Below, piece by piece: positions 44,902 to 57,539 of a DNA stretch of 64,000 bases. This DNA comes from Berberis thunbergii (lineage: Eukaryota; Streptophyta; Magnoliopsida; Ranunculales; Berberidaceae), in NCBI GenBank assembly GCA_003290165.1, contig QNQO01000648.1:372001-436000 (forward strand), read 5' to 3'. The position numbers and the translations under genes were made by a program. The stretch's first letter is position 1; each line of letters opens with the position of its first letter. The notes below the pieces were generated by a model. The model did not search any database. It saw only the letters and a program-made list of their open reading frames with translations, and was not told the origin of the DNA.

Positions 44902-45198
44902 CACTACACCAAATTGACATTTTTGTAACAACCTCCAAAACAATATCATTTTTGAAGTGTAACAATTTTACACATTTTCACAAACAAAATGATACAATAA
45001 TTGTATCACCATGAAGAGTATGGTTATAAAAGTGATACTATTCATGGTGATCCAACTTATTGTATCATTTTTTTTATGTTACTATTTTTCATTTTTTGGC
45101 TAAATTTAGTTTTGACTTGAAATTATTTGGTGAATTGCAACATCTCAAAAGTGATACTATTTTGAGAGTTGTTACAAAAATGACAATTTGGTGTAGTG
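44902..45198. mobile_element. CACTA-type MITE, 297 bp, 3-bp duplication
   Basis: The ends are CACTACACCAAATTGACA and TGACAATTTGGTGTAGTG, extending into a longer inverted repeat (ATTTTTGTAACAAC with GTTGTTACAAAAAT-like). It is flanked by AAA on both sides. The paralogous segment near 20,330 shows the uninterrupted site. Internal repeats are built on GTGATAC. No coding capacity. Confidence 0.93.
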
Positions 45199-45224
45199 AA
45201 AATATAAAACTTATGCTTGATCAA

Positions 45225-46327
45225 ATGGAGTTTATGGTACTCAGTTGAAAAGTTGAATTTTTCCTGCATCATTTTGACTACCTACCATCTTAAATATGGT
45301 TATTCTCTCATTGTGTGCACAAAAAGAAAAAGAAAAAATCGAAAATAATAATGATCTCCATACAAATCTATGGTGTTTCAGAGGGGAGGGGGTTTCAAGA
45401 ATATGTCACATTTTGATTTGTATCCGGAGGAGATTTTATCGAATTGAGCTAAACTTATAACATACTCCTGAATGTTTGCTCAAATGGAGAAGCATAAAGC
45501 ATGATCATATGCAACTAGATCATATTTTGATGAATAACTCAAGAAACATATGTTGAATCGAGCTGAAGCATTAACATGTTATTCCACCAACTCCCAACAT
45601 TCCAACTCCGACGGATTAACAAAATGTATAGTTTATGTAGAGTTAAAAACCGAACCGACTTTCATCGATTTCAATTTATTAAACTTAAATCGAATCGATC
45701 TTAATTTAGATAAATTGAAAATCGTACCGATTGACTAAGTTACTAAAATTGAATTGACAGACTAAATTAAATATATTATATTATTTATATATATAATAAA
45801 TATTATTTATTATATATATATATATATCTGTTTGATTCAATTTTATTGATTAAAATCAGTTAAAAATAAAAAAATTTGAACCAATCAGTTCCGTCGATTT
45901 AATCGAATTTTTTTGTTCAACCCTAAGTTTATGTGCAAGCTCCTTGAAATGCACAAAACAAACTTGCTCTTTAATAACTTAAGCCCAATTCTAAAAGCAT
46001 AATTGTTATTTTGCCTAAATTTGTGGAAATTTTCTATTGAACATTATCAATCTTATCAAAGCATAAATATGATTTGCATAAACGTTGCACTTTTCTTATA
46101 AAAGAGTAATCTGAAAAATATTGCAAAAAAAAAAAAAAAAGTAAAATACAATGGTGGGTTTTGTAAAACATAACTATTTTATTTAAAAGTCATGATCTTT
46201 TCAAAAGAGTTGCACTCATTTTGTATTAAAAAAATGTGATGAAACACTTTCCAGTAATCTTGAAATCACGAGATTATGCATTTTCTATTATTGACCAGTT
46301 GTTGGATTAAAAGCAATTAGAAATAAG
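45225..46327. repeat. segmental duplication, copy 2
   Basis: This is the counterpart of 42,930-44,560, with the same anchors in the same order. It is interrupted by two hAT elements (45,638 and 46,328) that copy 1 lacks. Confidence 0.82.
45638..45925. mobile_element. hAT MITE, 288 bp, perfect 8-bp duplication
   Basis: It begins TAGAGTTAAAAACCGAACCG and ends GTTCAACCCTA. AGTTTATG flanks both sides (45,630-45,637 and 45,926-45,933). The centre is an AT-dinucleotide-rich stretch. Duplication copy 1 has the empty site near 43,420. Confidence 0.93.
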
Positions 46328-47302
46328 TAAGGGTGATCTCGATTCCGTTCTGTCCCATCTCAATCCCGTCCCGTCCCGTCCTGATTTTTTTGGGTCTTAA
46401 TGGGATTGAATAATTTCATCCCGATCCCGTCCCGATCTAGAATGGGATGGAATGGGATGAAGATTTTCAATTCCGCCAATCCCGTCCCGCCCCGAGCTAA
46501 TTTTTTAATATTTATTATTAATATTTTTATTTATTTATTTATTTTTATTCATATAAACTTAAAGATGACTGACATAAACTCATGGTGTTTGCAGTGGTAA
46601 CAGAAATGTTACTTCAAAAAATAAATATTCATTAAGCAAGAGAAAGATAACAGACAGTGGCTCCAATTATTTAACTTCCAAATATTGATAATACCCAGGT
46701 GAAGATGAAAAATAACAATTAACTGAGTAATACATATTCAGAAGGGAACATTCAGGGGCGAGGCCAAGAATTCGAGATGCTCCGGGTTGTAAATTTTTTT
46801 TTTAATTACGATATATGTATTGATGGTAAACCATTATGAATATGTTAGAGCATCACCAATGAGTCTATATTTCTTCCCTAACAAAAGATGAAATGTCATT
46901 TTGTCAAGGAACTATGAATTTTGTTTTCCACAGTAATGAAATTGTAAAATCAGTTGGAAAACCATCACAACGACACAATACTCTTAGTGGGTCCCATTTA
47001 TCATGTCATTTTCTAAAAGTCAGCCCACTCGACTTCATTGTTAGGGGATTTAGTGGCTACCCTTATATTTGTATGCCATATCTATATCTAATTATAAGGA
47101 AATTATTTTTCACACTCTTATATAATGATAATCTTCGCAGCAGTCACAAGCAGCACGATGATCCCGTCCCGTCCCGAACCCGTTTGGGGCGGGACGAGGT
47201 TGGGATGAGGTTTTTCCCATCCTGTCCCGTCCCAATCCCGTATGAACGAGATGGGATAGGAATGAGTATATTTCATCCCATCACGTCTCGTACCCATTCC
47301 TA
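46328..47302. mobile_element. non-autonomous hAT element, 975 bp, perfect 8-bp duplication
   Basis: It begins TAAGGGTGATCTCGATTCCG and ends CGTACCCATTCCTA. GAAATAAG flanks both sides (46,320-46,327 and 47,303-47,310). Both ends are built from CCCGTCCCGTCCC-type motifs with complementary GGGGCGGGACG. The interior has no recognisable transposase. Confidence 0.94.
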
Positions 47303-47310
47303 GAAATAAG

Positions 47311-47692
47311 TATGGGGCAGTGGTGTTTGAATCTGAAGTTGAGGAGTTTAATGGTTGGCTTGAAAATCTTTCTAATTGGCATAAAATTTTGAAATTTGTC
47401 CACAAGTTATTTGCCCCAAGATTGTTAGGTTGCAATTGAAAGATTACAAATTTCAAACTTATTAGTGGCATGTTTTGGTTAGACATTTTCTTGTCCTTGT
47501 TATGCAGGTTTTTGCTGTTTGATTGTCTATTTACTGACAGAAAATCGATTTTTCATAAAACTGTTTTTTCCACTCTTTATGAGAATCCAAGTCCAAGGCC
47601 GAGAATCCAAGTCTGAGAGGAGACCTCAGAATTGAATTCACAAAAACATATTCAATTTTCATGTCTATCTTCCGTGCAACCAAACAAATCCC
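47311..47692. other. spacer, no gene identified
   Basis: Unremarkable AT-rich sequence that may be the outer part of duplication copy 2. Confidence 0.4.
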
Positions 47693-48057
47693 AGGGTGTG
47701 TTTGATTTTGGGGTATTTCATGAAAAAAGAAAACTTTTCTCCCAAAATTGAGTTTTTGAGCATTTGATGAAAAAGAAGTAAAATTTTTGTTTTCCTTGAT
47801 CCATATTTTTACTCACGAACGAATCCCTCCTTTGCTCATTGTCCTCAGGAAACTCAACTAATGAACATCCAAAGCTTTGTTGACCAATTCCTCTCTTCTC
47901 CTCAACAATTCCTCCATAAGATAAAAGTGGAAATTTTTTCCTTGGTTCAAAATTGAAAAAAAAATTCAAATGTTTTTTTTACCATAAACCTTTTTTTTTT
48001 TTTTTTTTTAAAACTCTTTTTTTTTTGAAAAATTTTCCAAAAATCAAACACACCCTT
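47693..48057. mobile_element. MITE with 18-bp inverted ends
   Basis: The left end AGGGTGTGTTTGATTTT and right end AAAATCAAACACACCCTT form an inverted repeat. The interior has poly(T) runs and coding-free sequence. I found no target duplication, so the superfamily is not assigned. Confidence 0.8.
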
Positions 48058-48325
48058 AGTTCCTGAGATGGCTAGAGCTCAAGTCGTATACTTGTTAGCC
48101 ACCCGACTATGTGGTTTAGCTAAAGGTTTAGTTTATTGAAGTGGATGCTATGTTTTTAGTGTCTTGTTTGATACAGACTTTCTTTTACAATGTGATATGT
48201 CATTTGGTGATGGTTTTGAATGTAGTTGTCCAAGCTGATGGTTGTGGTACAAATGAGATTGTTTAGGGTTTAGTTTATTGAGATGGTTGAAATTTCGTGT
48301 GCTGCCACGTCATTGATATATATAT
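48058..48325. other. spacer, no gene identified
   Basis: The phrase TTTAGTTTATTGA(A/G)(A/G)TGG occurs twice (about 48,128 and 48,272). No other structure is seen. Confidence 0.4.
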
Positions 48326-49150
48326 CACTACACCAAAAAGGTCACTCCGTAACTGCTATTACATGAGCCTAAAAATATTAGTATCACTTGCCGGCCCATA
48401 CTAAACACGGTGATACTTAAGTATTACATTGTATTAGCACCCTTCTGATACTAGCATTGAAATTTTATTAGTGGCTTGTTCTTGTTGAAACTAAATTTAT
48501 AATTACATCAGTTGATAATCAAATACTTTTCAGGAAAAACAAATTCACAATTATACTAATTTCAAATTACACTTTGTGGCCACAACAATTCCTATGATCT
48601 TTTCTTTTTAATAATATTTAGTAGCACATGTTGATCTTCAAAATGATTAAACAAACACATATTTACGTCTTAATGACAATTTTTTTCACACGAACAAAAT
48701 TTACATCTAAATACGTTTTAATACAAACTCAACTTCAATCTTATAAATACTAATGAAATTTCTGCTCTTTTCACCCATGTCTTTTTACAATCCTTGTGTC
48801 CTTGTCTCCTAGAAAGCAATTGTGCATTCCTTCAGCTAATCTTAAGTTCCAGCCTCCAAGATTCTGGAGTTGTTCTTCAAGTTTAGAGAAGGCCATACCT
48901 TTCCAACTTTTTCAAAAAAAAAAAAAAAAAAAAAAAATTGCAGGAAAAGATGAATGACACTTATTACTTAAACTTCCCAAAATCTTAAGAGATTGTCAGA
49001 GCTTCAGTCCACCTTCACAAAATATGCAATTAAGAAAACTTAATAAACATGTAAAATACCTGGCCAAATTATGACATCAAAGGCCATTAAACCACACACA
49101 CATAAGTATCTATGTTGCGAAAAATTGGCGCAAATTTGCATAAACATAAT
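48326..49150 (+). mobile_element. left end of a third CACTA element
   Basis: It begins CACTACACCAAAAAGGTCAC, followed by subterminal repeats such as TTAGTATCACTTG, GGTGATACTTAAG and TGATACTAGC. No matching right end (TTTTTGGTGTAGTG) occurs in the window to the right. The body is either interrupted by Tat-B and continues past 64,000 or is truncated at 49,150. A run of about 23 A lies near 48,916-48,938. Confidence 0.8.
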
Positions 49151-49700
49151 TGATGCATCCAAATCTGTCCTCCTGGAGATTTGACATGCAAAATAGGCTT
49201 AGATTGTCAAAGACTATATGTTTGGTGGCCGAAGGCACTCCGATGCTTAAGTTAGTTAATATATGGAGATAATGAATTTGAACAGAATATAGTTTAGTTG
49301 TGTTTACATACCTTTCGACGAATGTCCCCTTTACCTTATATAATGTGCATAGTTAACTCTCTGCATGACTTAAGCATCCAAGGCTTGATGAGAAGAGACG
49401 CTTCTCACAACGATTTCCTTCTTCAATGAGATACGTCCATGGGGGAGTGATTCCCGCCATGACTTGTCTCCTTCGTAAAGTCTCTTTTATCTAAGGGAAG
49501 ATATCCATTGGGTTTGGACTTGGGCATTTGATTATAATTTATTATTAAAGACCTTTTTGGGCTTTAATGACCAAGCCTACCACTTTGAGCTTCTAGGACT
49601 GGATCTCTTGTCCGTGTTGAGATTGCCGTGTCTGTTGCTCGTGATGGTTGATCTTTTTCATGTGTACAGGCATGATTAAAGATTATTTGATGTATCATCA
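49151..49700 (-). repeat. 3' LTR of Tat-B
   Basis: On the minus strand it begins TGATGATACATC and ends TTGGATGCATCA, with intact TG and CA. A run of seven C on the + strand (49,705-49,711) follows as the polypurine tract. It aligns with the Tat-A LTR at 23,263-23,815, and the outside flanks are unrelated. Confidence 0.9.
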
Positions 49701-50038
49701 ACTACCCCCCCGGCTAGTTAGTGGGCGTGCTTGCATGGTCAATAACACTTCGGTGGTTGGTTTTTTAGTTCATCATTGTATTTCTGCACCGCATTAAATG
49801 CCATTAACAGTTGTCGATTCGATTTCTACTCCACTGCACCGTTAGTTTGTTTGTCTCGGCGTAATTTCTGGGTATGTGTAGCCATCATGTCTTGCCTGTC
49901 TTCCCATTAGTTGTCTTTCGTTGCCCAACCCTACAAAAGGGGGATGGAGATTTGTGTTATTTTCTTTACACTATCTCCATTTTCAGAGCTCATTCTTCCT
50001 TATTTTCTTCGTTCTGTGTATTGCCAAATCTCCTTTTC

Positions 50039-52495
50039 ATGGCTTCTAACAAAACCCTAAGTGAGGATGATCTTGCTGTTTATGAGGCGTTTTTCGAGCT
50101 TAGGCAGTCGACGCAAGATACATTAGACTATGTTCGTCGAACGTTATCTCTTCCGTATGATTTGGAGCTTTTTTCCCCAGGAACGATGGCAACCCTAATC
50201 GTCTGAGGCTTGGTTACATTGCACTTTACCCTGCAATGTTCAGGTCATCTTGTCCTTGATTTTCTATTCCATAGACCTTATAGAATTATTTGGATTTTGT
50301 CGGTATTTCTTTTGTTCAAATGGGTCCCAATGACAAGAGGGTAATGGTTGGAACCATGGTGAAAGCTCTGTTGTCCGATATTCCTTTGAATGAAATAAGT
50401 TTGTATTATTTGGTGACGAATTATGTTTGCTTTCTTCATTCGCCTTCTTGTTTGGGGAGGTCGAAGGATGACTACAGATCCTGGGCGAAGCCGTGGTTCT
50501 ACACCTCCATGAAATTTGGATATTTCATGCTTGGTAATAGGCCCATTCTGAGGACGTTCAGGGAGCCCAGGAGATGGAATGAGCTGAAGCTAACTAAAGC
50601 AAATGATTAAGTGAAGAAAAATTCCACTTGCTTCCTCCTGTCAATTTGGAAGAGTTTCTCAAGCCGGATGTCGTTGAACATAGTGGTTTGTACACCTAAA
50701 TGCTTTGGAACATTCTTTGGCTCTTGAAAATTGTAACTCCAACGTCATTGTTGCTTGTGCTAGCGCTGTTGTTGTCTCTAACATGGCAGAGAGGTGTACT
50801 ACTTTCGTAGCATTGTTGATGCTACGTTGATGGGAAAGTGAGCTCCGTCGAGAAAGTTCCAGATCTCAATGCTCCAGTCGCTAGTGCTGGTCTGACCACC
50901 AGGAAGAGGAGGGTTCCTAGCCTGTCGAAGAGGCTGCTTACAAGTGATTCTGTTAGTTCTGGCCGCACTTTAAAGCAGAAGAGACTTGTTGGTTCTGCTC
51001 CGAAGACTGCAAGTTCTGCTCATGCTGCTCCTCGTCCAAGTTCTGCTGGGAAAGATGATGAAGACGATTCTCGTCTTGCTACTCAGGAGGCTGAAGAACT
51101 GAATCAGGCTGTGGAGAGAAGTAAGGTGGAAGTCTCTATTCTATTAACTAAGTATGAGAACACCATTTTATCTACTGCTAGCGTGCCCGATCTCACCAAG
51201 GTTACAGATGATGAAGCTCGTGTCATCACGAATAAGATGACACAACTTGCAGTGGAGCAGTCTTGGAATCCAAATAGTGAGAAGACCTTGGCCAATTTTT
51301 ACTACGATTCTGCTTTTGACAAGGTTGAAGTTGACCTTGGTCAAAGTTCCAAGTCTTCTCCCTTTCCTCCAATCTATCATGATTATTCGCGGTTAAGGGA
51401 ATTGGCTATTTTTCCTTCTCCTTGTCTGAAGCATGCCCCTGTTATTTTGAAGAAGAAGGGAAAGAGTGGTGTTTCCCTCATCACTAACATTTCGGTCATC
51501 AAAATGGTGAATGAAGATGGGGCTTTAGTTCTTCCAAACCCCACTGTTATTCATCCACAGATAAGTTGGAAGGAGCCTGCTCCTTGAGAGATCCATATTA
51601 ATTCTGATGGGAAGTTCAATTGGTATTTGAATATAGACGTGCAGGATAGTGCACGTAATCTAATCACCTTGTGGCAAAAATGGTTGATTATGAGAGTCAC
51701 GATGCCAGTGCGTCTGCCTAGTAAGCACCTCGACCAAGTTATTAAATAGATAATGAAGGAGGTGAACTATCTCACTTATATTGGAATGATGGGGTCGGAG
51801 TTTCAAGCTGCACGTGATCATGTGACGATCTTGGAGAAGAAGATGGCAGGACAAACATTGCAATTTTCTGACATTTTATTTCAAGTTAGTAAGCTGAAGG
51901 TGGAACATGCTAAGTAGGAGAAGGTTATTTCCGAGTGGAACAATTGATCATCGAGCTTGGTTCTGTTAAAGTGAAAACTTCAGATAAGCTTTTTGTGGTT
52001 GAAGGTAAACTTGCTCTGACCAAGGATGAACTTTCTATAGTTACGGACAAGCTCAAGGTTGCAGAAGCCGTAGATTGGACTAAGATCATCAATGGCAGGA
52101 TTGACATCATCAACTTCATTGAGTCGGAGGAAGGTCTTGATATGTCAAAATATTGTGCAGTAGCTTGCCAAGTATTTTAGAACGAGGACGAGGAAAAACC
52201 TACTCCAAATCCTCCGAGTAATGCGGTTGACAAAGGTCAAGTGTCTTCTTCTCCTTCCGATCATGCCGCTGTCGACAAGGCCTTGTCTCCTCCGACTGTC
52301 CCTATTGGAACTCCTCTACCGTTTGTTCATGTGGCTGAAGAAGATGCTCCATCTCTTTCTGAAGACAATACTTCATCTCCCCCTGCCGACAATGTTCAAC
52401 CTTCTCCGATTGTCCCTGCTAGTGATGATTTAATTATTTTGTCTATTTCTTCTCCAATTGTTGTCATAACTTCGTCCCCTAATGTAATAGACTAG
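50039..52495 (+). pseudogene. Tat-B accessory gene, antisense to pol
   Basis: It starts MASNKTLSEDDLAVYEAFFE at 50,039 and contains DTLDYVRRTLSLPYDLELF. It continues in other frames with GISFVQMGPNDKRVMVG and RTFREPRRWNELKL. The longest open piece (50,838-51,587, 249 residues) has VPDLNAPVASAGLTTRKRR, a basic serine-rich linker, then a probable helical region (EELNQAVERSKVEVSILLTK). The end (52,241-52,495) is acidic and proline-rich, ending SSPNVID, as in Tat-A. The PxGYxxLY/AQMxPN pattern places it in the putative gypsy-type transposon family (PF04195). At least six breaks are visible. The long linker frame is better kept than the rest, which may be chance. Confidence 0.8.
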
Positions 52496-52799
52496 ATCAT
52501 TAATGAAAAATTCTTTGATATTTGTATGTGTTTTTGTTGCTTTATTTTCTTTTTTTTAATAGTCGTTGTCCGACTCATGTTTATTATGGCCTGGAAAATG
52601 CCATAGGTGTAGCTTGACTTCTAGGTTAACCTTGTGTTCTATACATAGATAGTATATATAGCCTAAACTCGTTGTCCGGGTTTCGTATACGTTTTCGTCT
52701 AACTTAGTCATTTAGACTTGGCTAAATTTTTCTTTTTGACTTGGTCTGACTAGTTCTAATATGTTTTTTGTTCATCATGCTGATTAGACAAGGAGAGTT

Positions 52800-53185
52800 G
52801 TAAGTTAGTCTGACTTGGATCTCCTGACTACTTTGATATGTTTTGTGGTCCGGTTTGGTAATCGGATAAGAAGATTTACGAGTAAGTCTGACCTATATGT
52901 CCTGACTTATTAAATATAATTCGTGGTCCAACATGGTGATCGAACCAGAAGATTTACGAGTAAGTCTGACTTATACGTCCTAACTTAGTAAAAATACTTC
53001 GTTGCCCGACAAGGTGATCAAACCAGAAGATTTACGAGTAAGTCTGACATATATGTCTTGACTTATTAAATACACTTCATGGTCTGACAAGGTTATCAGG
53101 CCAGAAGATTTTTGAGACTTTTTAAACACACTTCATGGTCCCACACACATAGTGATCGGACTGGAATATTCATAAGTAACCTCCT
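52800..53185. repeat. tandem array, about 78-bp unit, about 5 copies (Tat-B)
   Basis: The same unit as in Tat-A: GACTTATTAAATACACTTC, then TGGTCTGACAAGG, then AGAAGATTTACGAGTAAGTC. The array is less than a fifth as long as in Tat-A. Confidence 0.92.
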
Positions 53186-53259
53186 AGTTCGACTTTGATG
53201 TTCTGACTAGATTACATTACTGGAAAAAGATATGAAAAATTATTTGAATTTGAAATTTT

Positions 53260-53799
53260 TTTTATAATTCCTTTTCAAGTGTTTGACATTCCCAGGTCTC
53301 ATGAGTTGTTATCCTTTTGAATTTTTCAACTAGTGCGTTCCTGGTCTATTGAATTTCACCACTTTTTATGGACCTTCCTAGTTTGGATTCACTTTTCGTG
53401 CGCCTGGTTCTTTTGCATTGAGTTGGACCTTTCTGAGTACCCAATCGCCGATGCTGAACATGCGGGGCTTGACTTTTTTTTATTGAAGTAACTGGCCATT
53501 CTTTGTTGGTAGGTCGCGACTTTTATTGAAGTTGTCTCATTTTTCGTCGAGAAGGTCTAGTCCGACACTTAGTGGTTCATTGTTGTCGTCTATTCAAAAT
53601 TCTTCAATTCTGAATGTTGGCATGCCATTCGCTACTGGAATCATTGCCTCAGTTTCATATGCTCGGGTGAATGGTGTTTCTTCGGTCGAAATTCTTTTCG
53701 TTGTTCTGCAAGCTGAGAGGATGCCTGGCAGTTCGGACAACCATAATCCTTTTGATGATTCGAGCTTATTCTTGATTGCTTCTAGGATTGTTCGGTTGA
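53260..53799 (-). pseudogene. Tat-B integrase, C-terminal part
   Basis: The sequence parallels Tat-A 29,281-29,832 base by base and encodes the integrase core end and C-terminal region with several frame breaks. The integrase continues at 62,130 on the other side of the Athila-like insertion. It would insert element DNA into the genome; this copy is broken. Confidence 0.85.
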
Positions 53800-55639
53800 T
53801 GATGCACTATTTTAGTAGCACACAACTTAATACTCTGCTTGTGGTATAGAATAAGTAGGGATTGTAGTATAGAATAAGTATGGATCATTCTGGACCGGGG
53901 ATTAGAGGGCTTGCCAATTAATATTAAGAATAGCTAAAAGATAACTAACAACCTAGTTAAGTAAATAATAGGGGATTGAATTTTCTAAATTAAACTATGA
54001 AAATAACTACGAAAATTATTGTAAAGATAATAAAACTAAAGAGATGGCAAAGATGAGAAATTAGTTAAGGATTTATCTCCACACACCAAACATATGCTAA
54101 TAAATCAATATTCAATAATCACTTGCTAATTCGTGAGTGACAATTCTCAAGATTAATCGTGATTATCACTGGATTAATCTTATTATTTTCCCAAGTTTGT
54201 TGGATTAAACTTAGCGTGACTTTCAAACTATTCTAATCATGCTATCTAATCAGGAATCACAAGTTAGATAACAATCTAAGATCATTAAGTTGTAGAAAAT
54301 ACGAACACTGATTAGGCAATTACAAGTATGATCAACATCTTGTTCTTACCTAGGTTTTTACTTAACCTTACCAACGTTCCTTGGTATTTACTGCTTGTGA
54401 GTACATGATTATAACAATTAGGTGAAATTCTCTTATACTCTAGCCCCAGATCCTAGCATGTTTACTAAGTTGGCTACCTTAACAAACATACAAAGAAAAA
54501 TTCTATAAAGTAGTTAAGCAAAACACAATCACTAATAGCAAGAAGATTAAATTCAATTAATTCATAAAACACATGTTCGGGGCTTCGAATTTACCCCTGA
54601 CAAAGAGGAGTTTAGCTAGACATATTAATTATGTTCAAGCAACAATCCATAATCAATAATCAAACTAAAAATAAGAGAGAGTAAAAAGAAACAAAACACT
54701 GTCACCGAGCATGGTGGTAGAGAGAGTCTGCTGAGGTGCGAATAGCAGAGAGGATGAGAAATAAGTTTCTCTTCTTTTTTCGAACTCTGCTTCTTTACTC
54801 CTCCTATTCTTCTACTTGTGCGATCTGCTCCAGTGAGAAGAGGATGCGAGAGGGATGTAGGTGAGGGCTTTGGATGAGAATGAGAACGGATGAAGAGAGA
54901 AGGAAGTAAACAAAGTGGCAATGTGTCTCGATTGGGTTTAGGGTTGTGTTGTTGCGATCAGAGACAGAGATGCGATGAGATGGAGGTTTGTGGTTGCGAG
55001 GAGAAAAAGGGTTTGCGAGGATGGATTCGTGAATGGCTTGCTGATGTGAGGATGAGGGCGATGAAGAGAAGTCTGTGATGGTGATGAGAGGATGGTGAAG
55101 GGTCGATCGATGGTTGATGATGGGTTAGGGTTGTGTGTGGGTGTTAGGAAGGAGAAGGGGATGATGGAGGTGGTTAGATGATCAACTGAGATAGAGATGG
55201 TGGACGACAATGGTTGTTTTGGATTTTGTGAAGGAGAAGAGGAAGATGAAGGCAAAATGGAGGCTTGTTGCGGCTGAGAAACTACTGCTATGAGGGATCT
55301 CTAAGGATGGGCTTGTGATGGCTTATGGTTGCGAGGATGGGTGGAAGAGGAGGCTATGGTTTCAAGAAGGCGAAAAGGCTGAGGATGGATGATTTCTTCA
55401 AAGCAAGGTATCGTCCCTTTTTATACTTGTTTTCTTCTTGGTTTCCTTCTTTGCGTGGTTTCCTTTTGCAATTAGTATTTTGAAATTGCTAATTTACTTC
55501 ACTTAGCTTCTATTTTGGAATCTTGTAATTGGAAACCTACACAAACACGAAAATAACAATTAGTACCATAATTAACAAGTAATTGCCAAAAATACATATA
55601 GAAATATGGTACTAAAACAACCTAATTATGCTCCTATCA
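53800..55639 (-). repeat. 3' LTR of the Athila-like element
   Basis: On the + strand it runs from TGATGCACTATTTTAGTAGC to GCTCCTATCA. The adjoining AATTCCCCTACC is the polypurine tract on the minus strand. It aligns with 60,343-62,129. It carries a short 30-base internal duplication near the left end (GTATAGAATAAGTA twice) that the other LTR lacks. Confidence 0.95.
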
Positions 55640-57539
55640 AATTCCCCTACCTTTATCTTTTGCTAGTCCTTGAGCAAATCCAAGAAACAAAAATAAACAA
55701 CTCAAATAACAAAATCTATACTTTCCAACATTTGTTTCAGAGATTTTCAACGGATCATGACATGTTAAGATTCTTTGTAAACACAAGATTAAATCCACAT
55801 CATTAAAAAATTAATACCTATTCATAGCAATGATATAAAAATTCACAATTAAATCAATCCAAGTGACTGTGAAACTCAAGCGCGTGCCAAGAAGAAGTAA
55901 CCCAAAATCTCACTTGGTGCATTCTTTTCTTTTTCACTGATTGTTTGGTAAAATCACTCTTCCTAATCTAGTTATATGTGAGAGGATTGATGTAAAAGGG
56001 AAACAAATAGCTCACATATGATATAACAAGAAGAAATACATTTTCTGACATTTTTTTTTTCTTTTGAGATATATGATCTCATGGAAGGAATGCTACTACT
56101 TGAATGTAAGAACTAGTGACACCATATGCTCATACCTCATTCGAGTCTCCACATCGTGACATTGCAAGACGCACTCAATCAAAATGTCTTAATTCAGGTT
56201 GTAATGAGGCCAAGGGGTCAAGGGAAGAGAAAGAACGGATAAGGAAATTACAAAGGGCTTAAAGAAATGGTGAAAACATACAATAAGATTAGAGACATTA
56301 GCAAAGAATCACACGGTTCAAGACATAAGTAGTACAAGGAGAAGTGTCTTACAGACAATGAAGAGTTTCAGCCATTATTTTGTATTTACTGAATGAAAAA
56401 AACTGCACTATCTATATGGTACTGAAATACTAAATGAATATAGATAAGGACTTGTGTCCCTTCTGTAATTTTGTACGTTTTTTTTTGGCAACTCTTTTTT
56501 CTTGAACTGTCTACCATAAGGGTCTTTCCCCACACTTGCTTTTCAACATACCTTGAACCACAATAAAGTCTCTGAAAATCAAATTATGCTCCACTTTTTT
56601 TTATTAGGTTAGGGATAGAAAATTAGGGTAATGAAACAAAAGGCTTAATAACAGGCTCAAGTGGGTTAACCTAAAGGAAATATATCATGGATAGATCAAG
56701 CTTATTTGGCAATGGTGAAAATTATGTGTCTTTATCATATCAAACATGTCTTGCAATTCAATATAATGCTTTGAATGAAATTAATACAAGTTCTAGTGTT
56801 TAATCCTTAATTATGAAAGCAATCCAAGTATCAACCAAAGCAAATAAAGTTGAGATCATGCAACGAAGTATTATTGATAAAAGAAATGAAAGATGATATA
56901 ATTAAAAATTCTCAAAATCAAAGGAACAATAGGCTCAAAACTCACATATGAGTTATAATGAGTTAAATTCAATTAAGCATGCTACGAATACCAATTAAAA
57001 AGTTGATTACATGTGAATTTGCATATGATAGCCATGAATAAGCATTAACTAAATAATAATATTAGATCTTAAATCATGCTTATAAATCACCTTAAAGTCA
57101 TGCAATTAAAAACCAAATCTCATCATTGTGTTGAAAAATATCCTAAGACTCAAAACAACTATAATTTTTTATTTTTATTTTTTTATATTTTTATATTTTT
57201 TATTTTTTTATGACACTAATACCAACAAAGAAAATAAAAACCAACATATTTTATTAATGGACTGACACTTTTTATTTTTTAAATTATTTTTTTTCAAAAT
57301 AAAAACAACGTTTGTTCCCCCCATACTTAAACTTAACATTATCCTCAATTTTTAATAGATTATAGCACATGCAATGAAAGATTTAAAAGCGGAAAAAAAC
57401 AAACAAACTACTAACAAACAAGCAAAAATAACAAAAAATAATAATAATAAAGGGATAAAGAAAGCAAATCTGATTGGGTTGCCTCCCAAAAAGCGCTTGT
57501 TTTAACATCGTGCAGCCTGACGGTATCTCCAATTAATCC
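55640..57539 (-). other. long 3' region of the Athila-like element
   Basis: This 1.9-kb AT-rich stretch between integrase and the 3' LTR is where some Athila elements hold an envelope-like frame. I see no such frame. T- and A-rich runs occupy 57,165-57,300. Confidence 0.6.

Noticed and set aside
55640..57539. Envelope-like gene of the Athila-like element
   Set aside because: The position is right, but there is no open frame or membrane-like segment of useful length.
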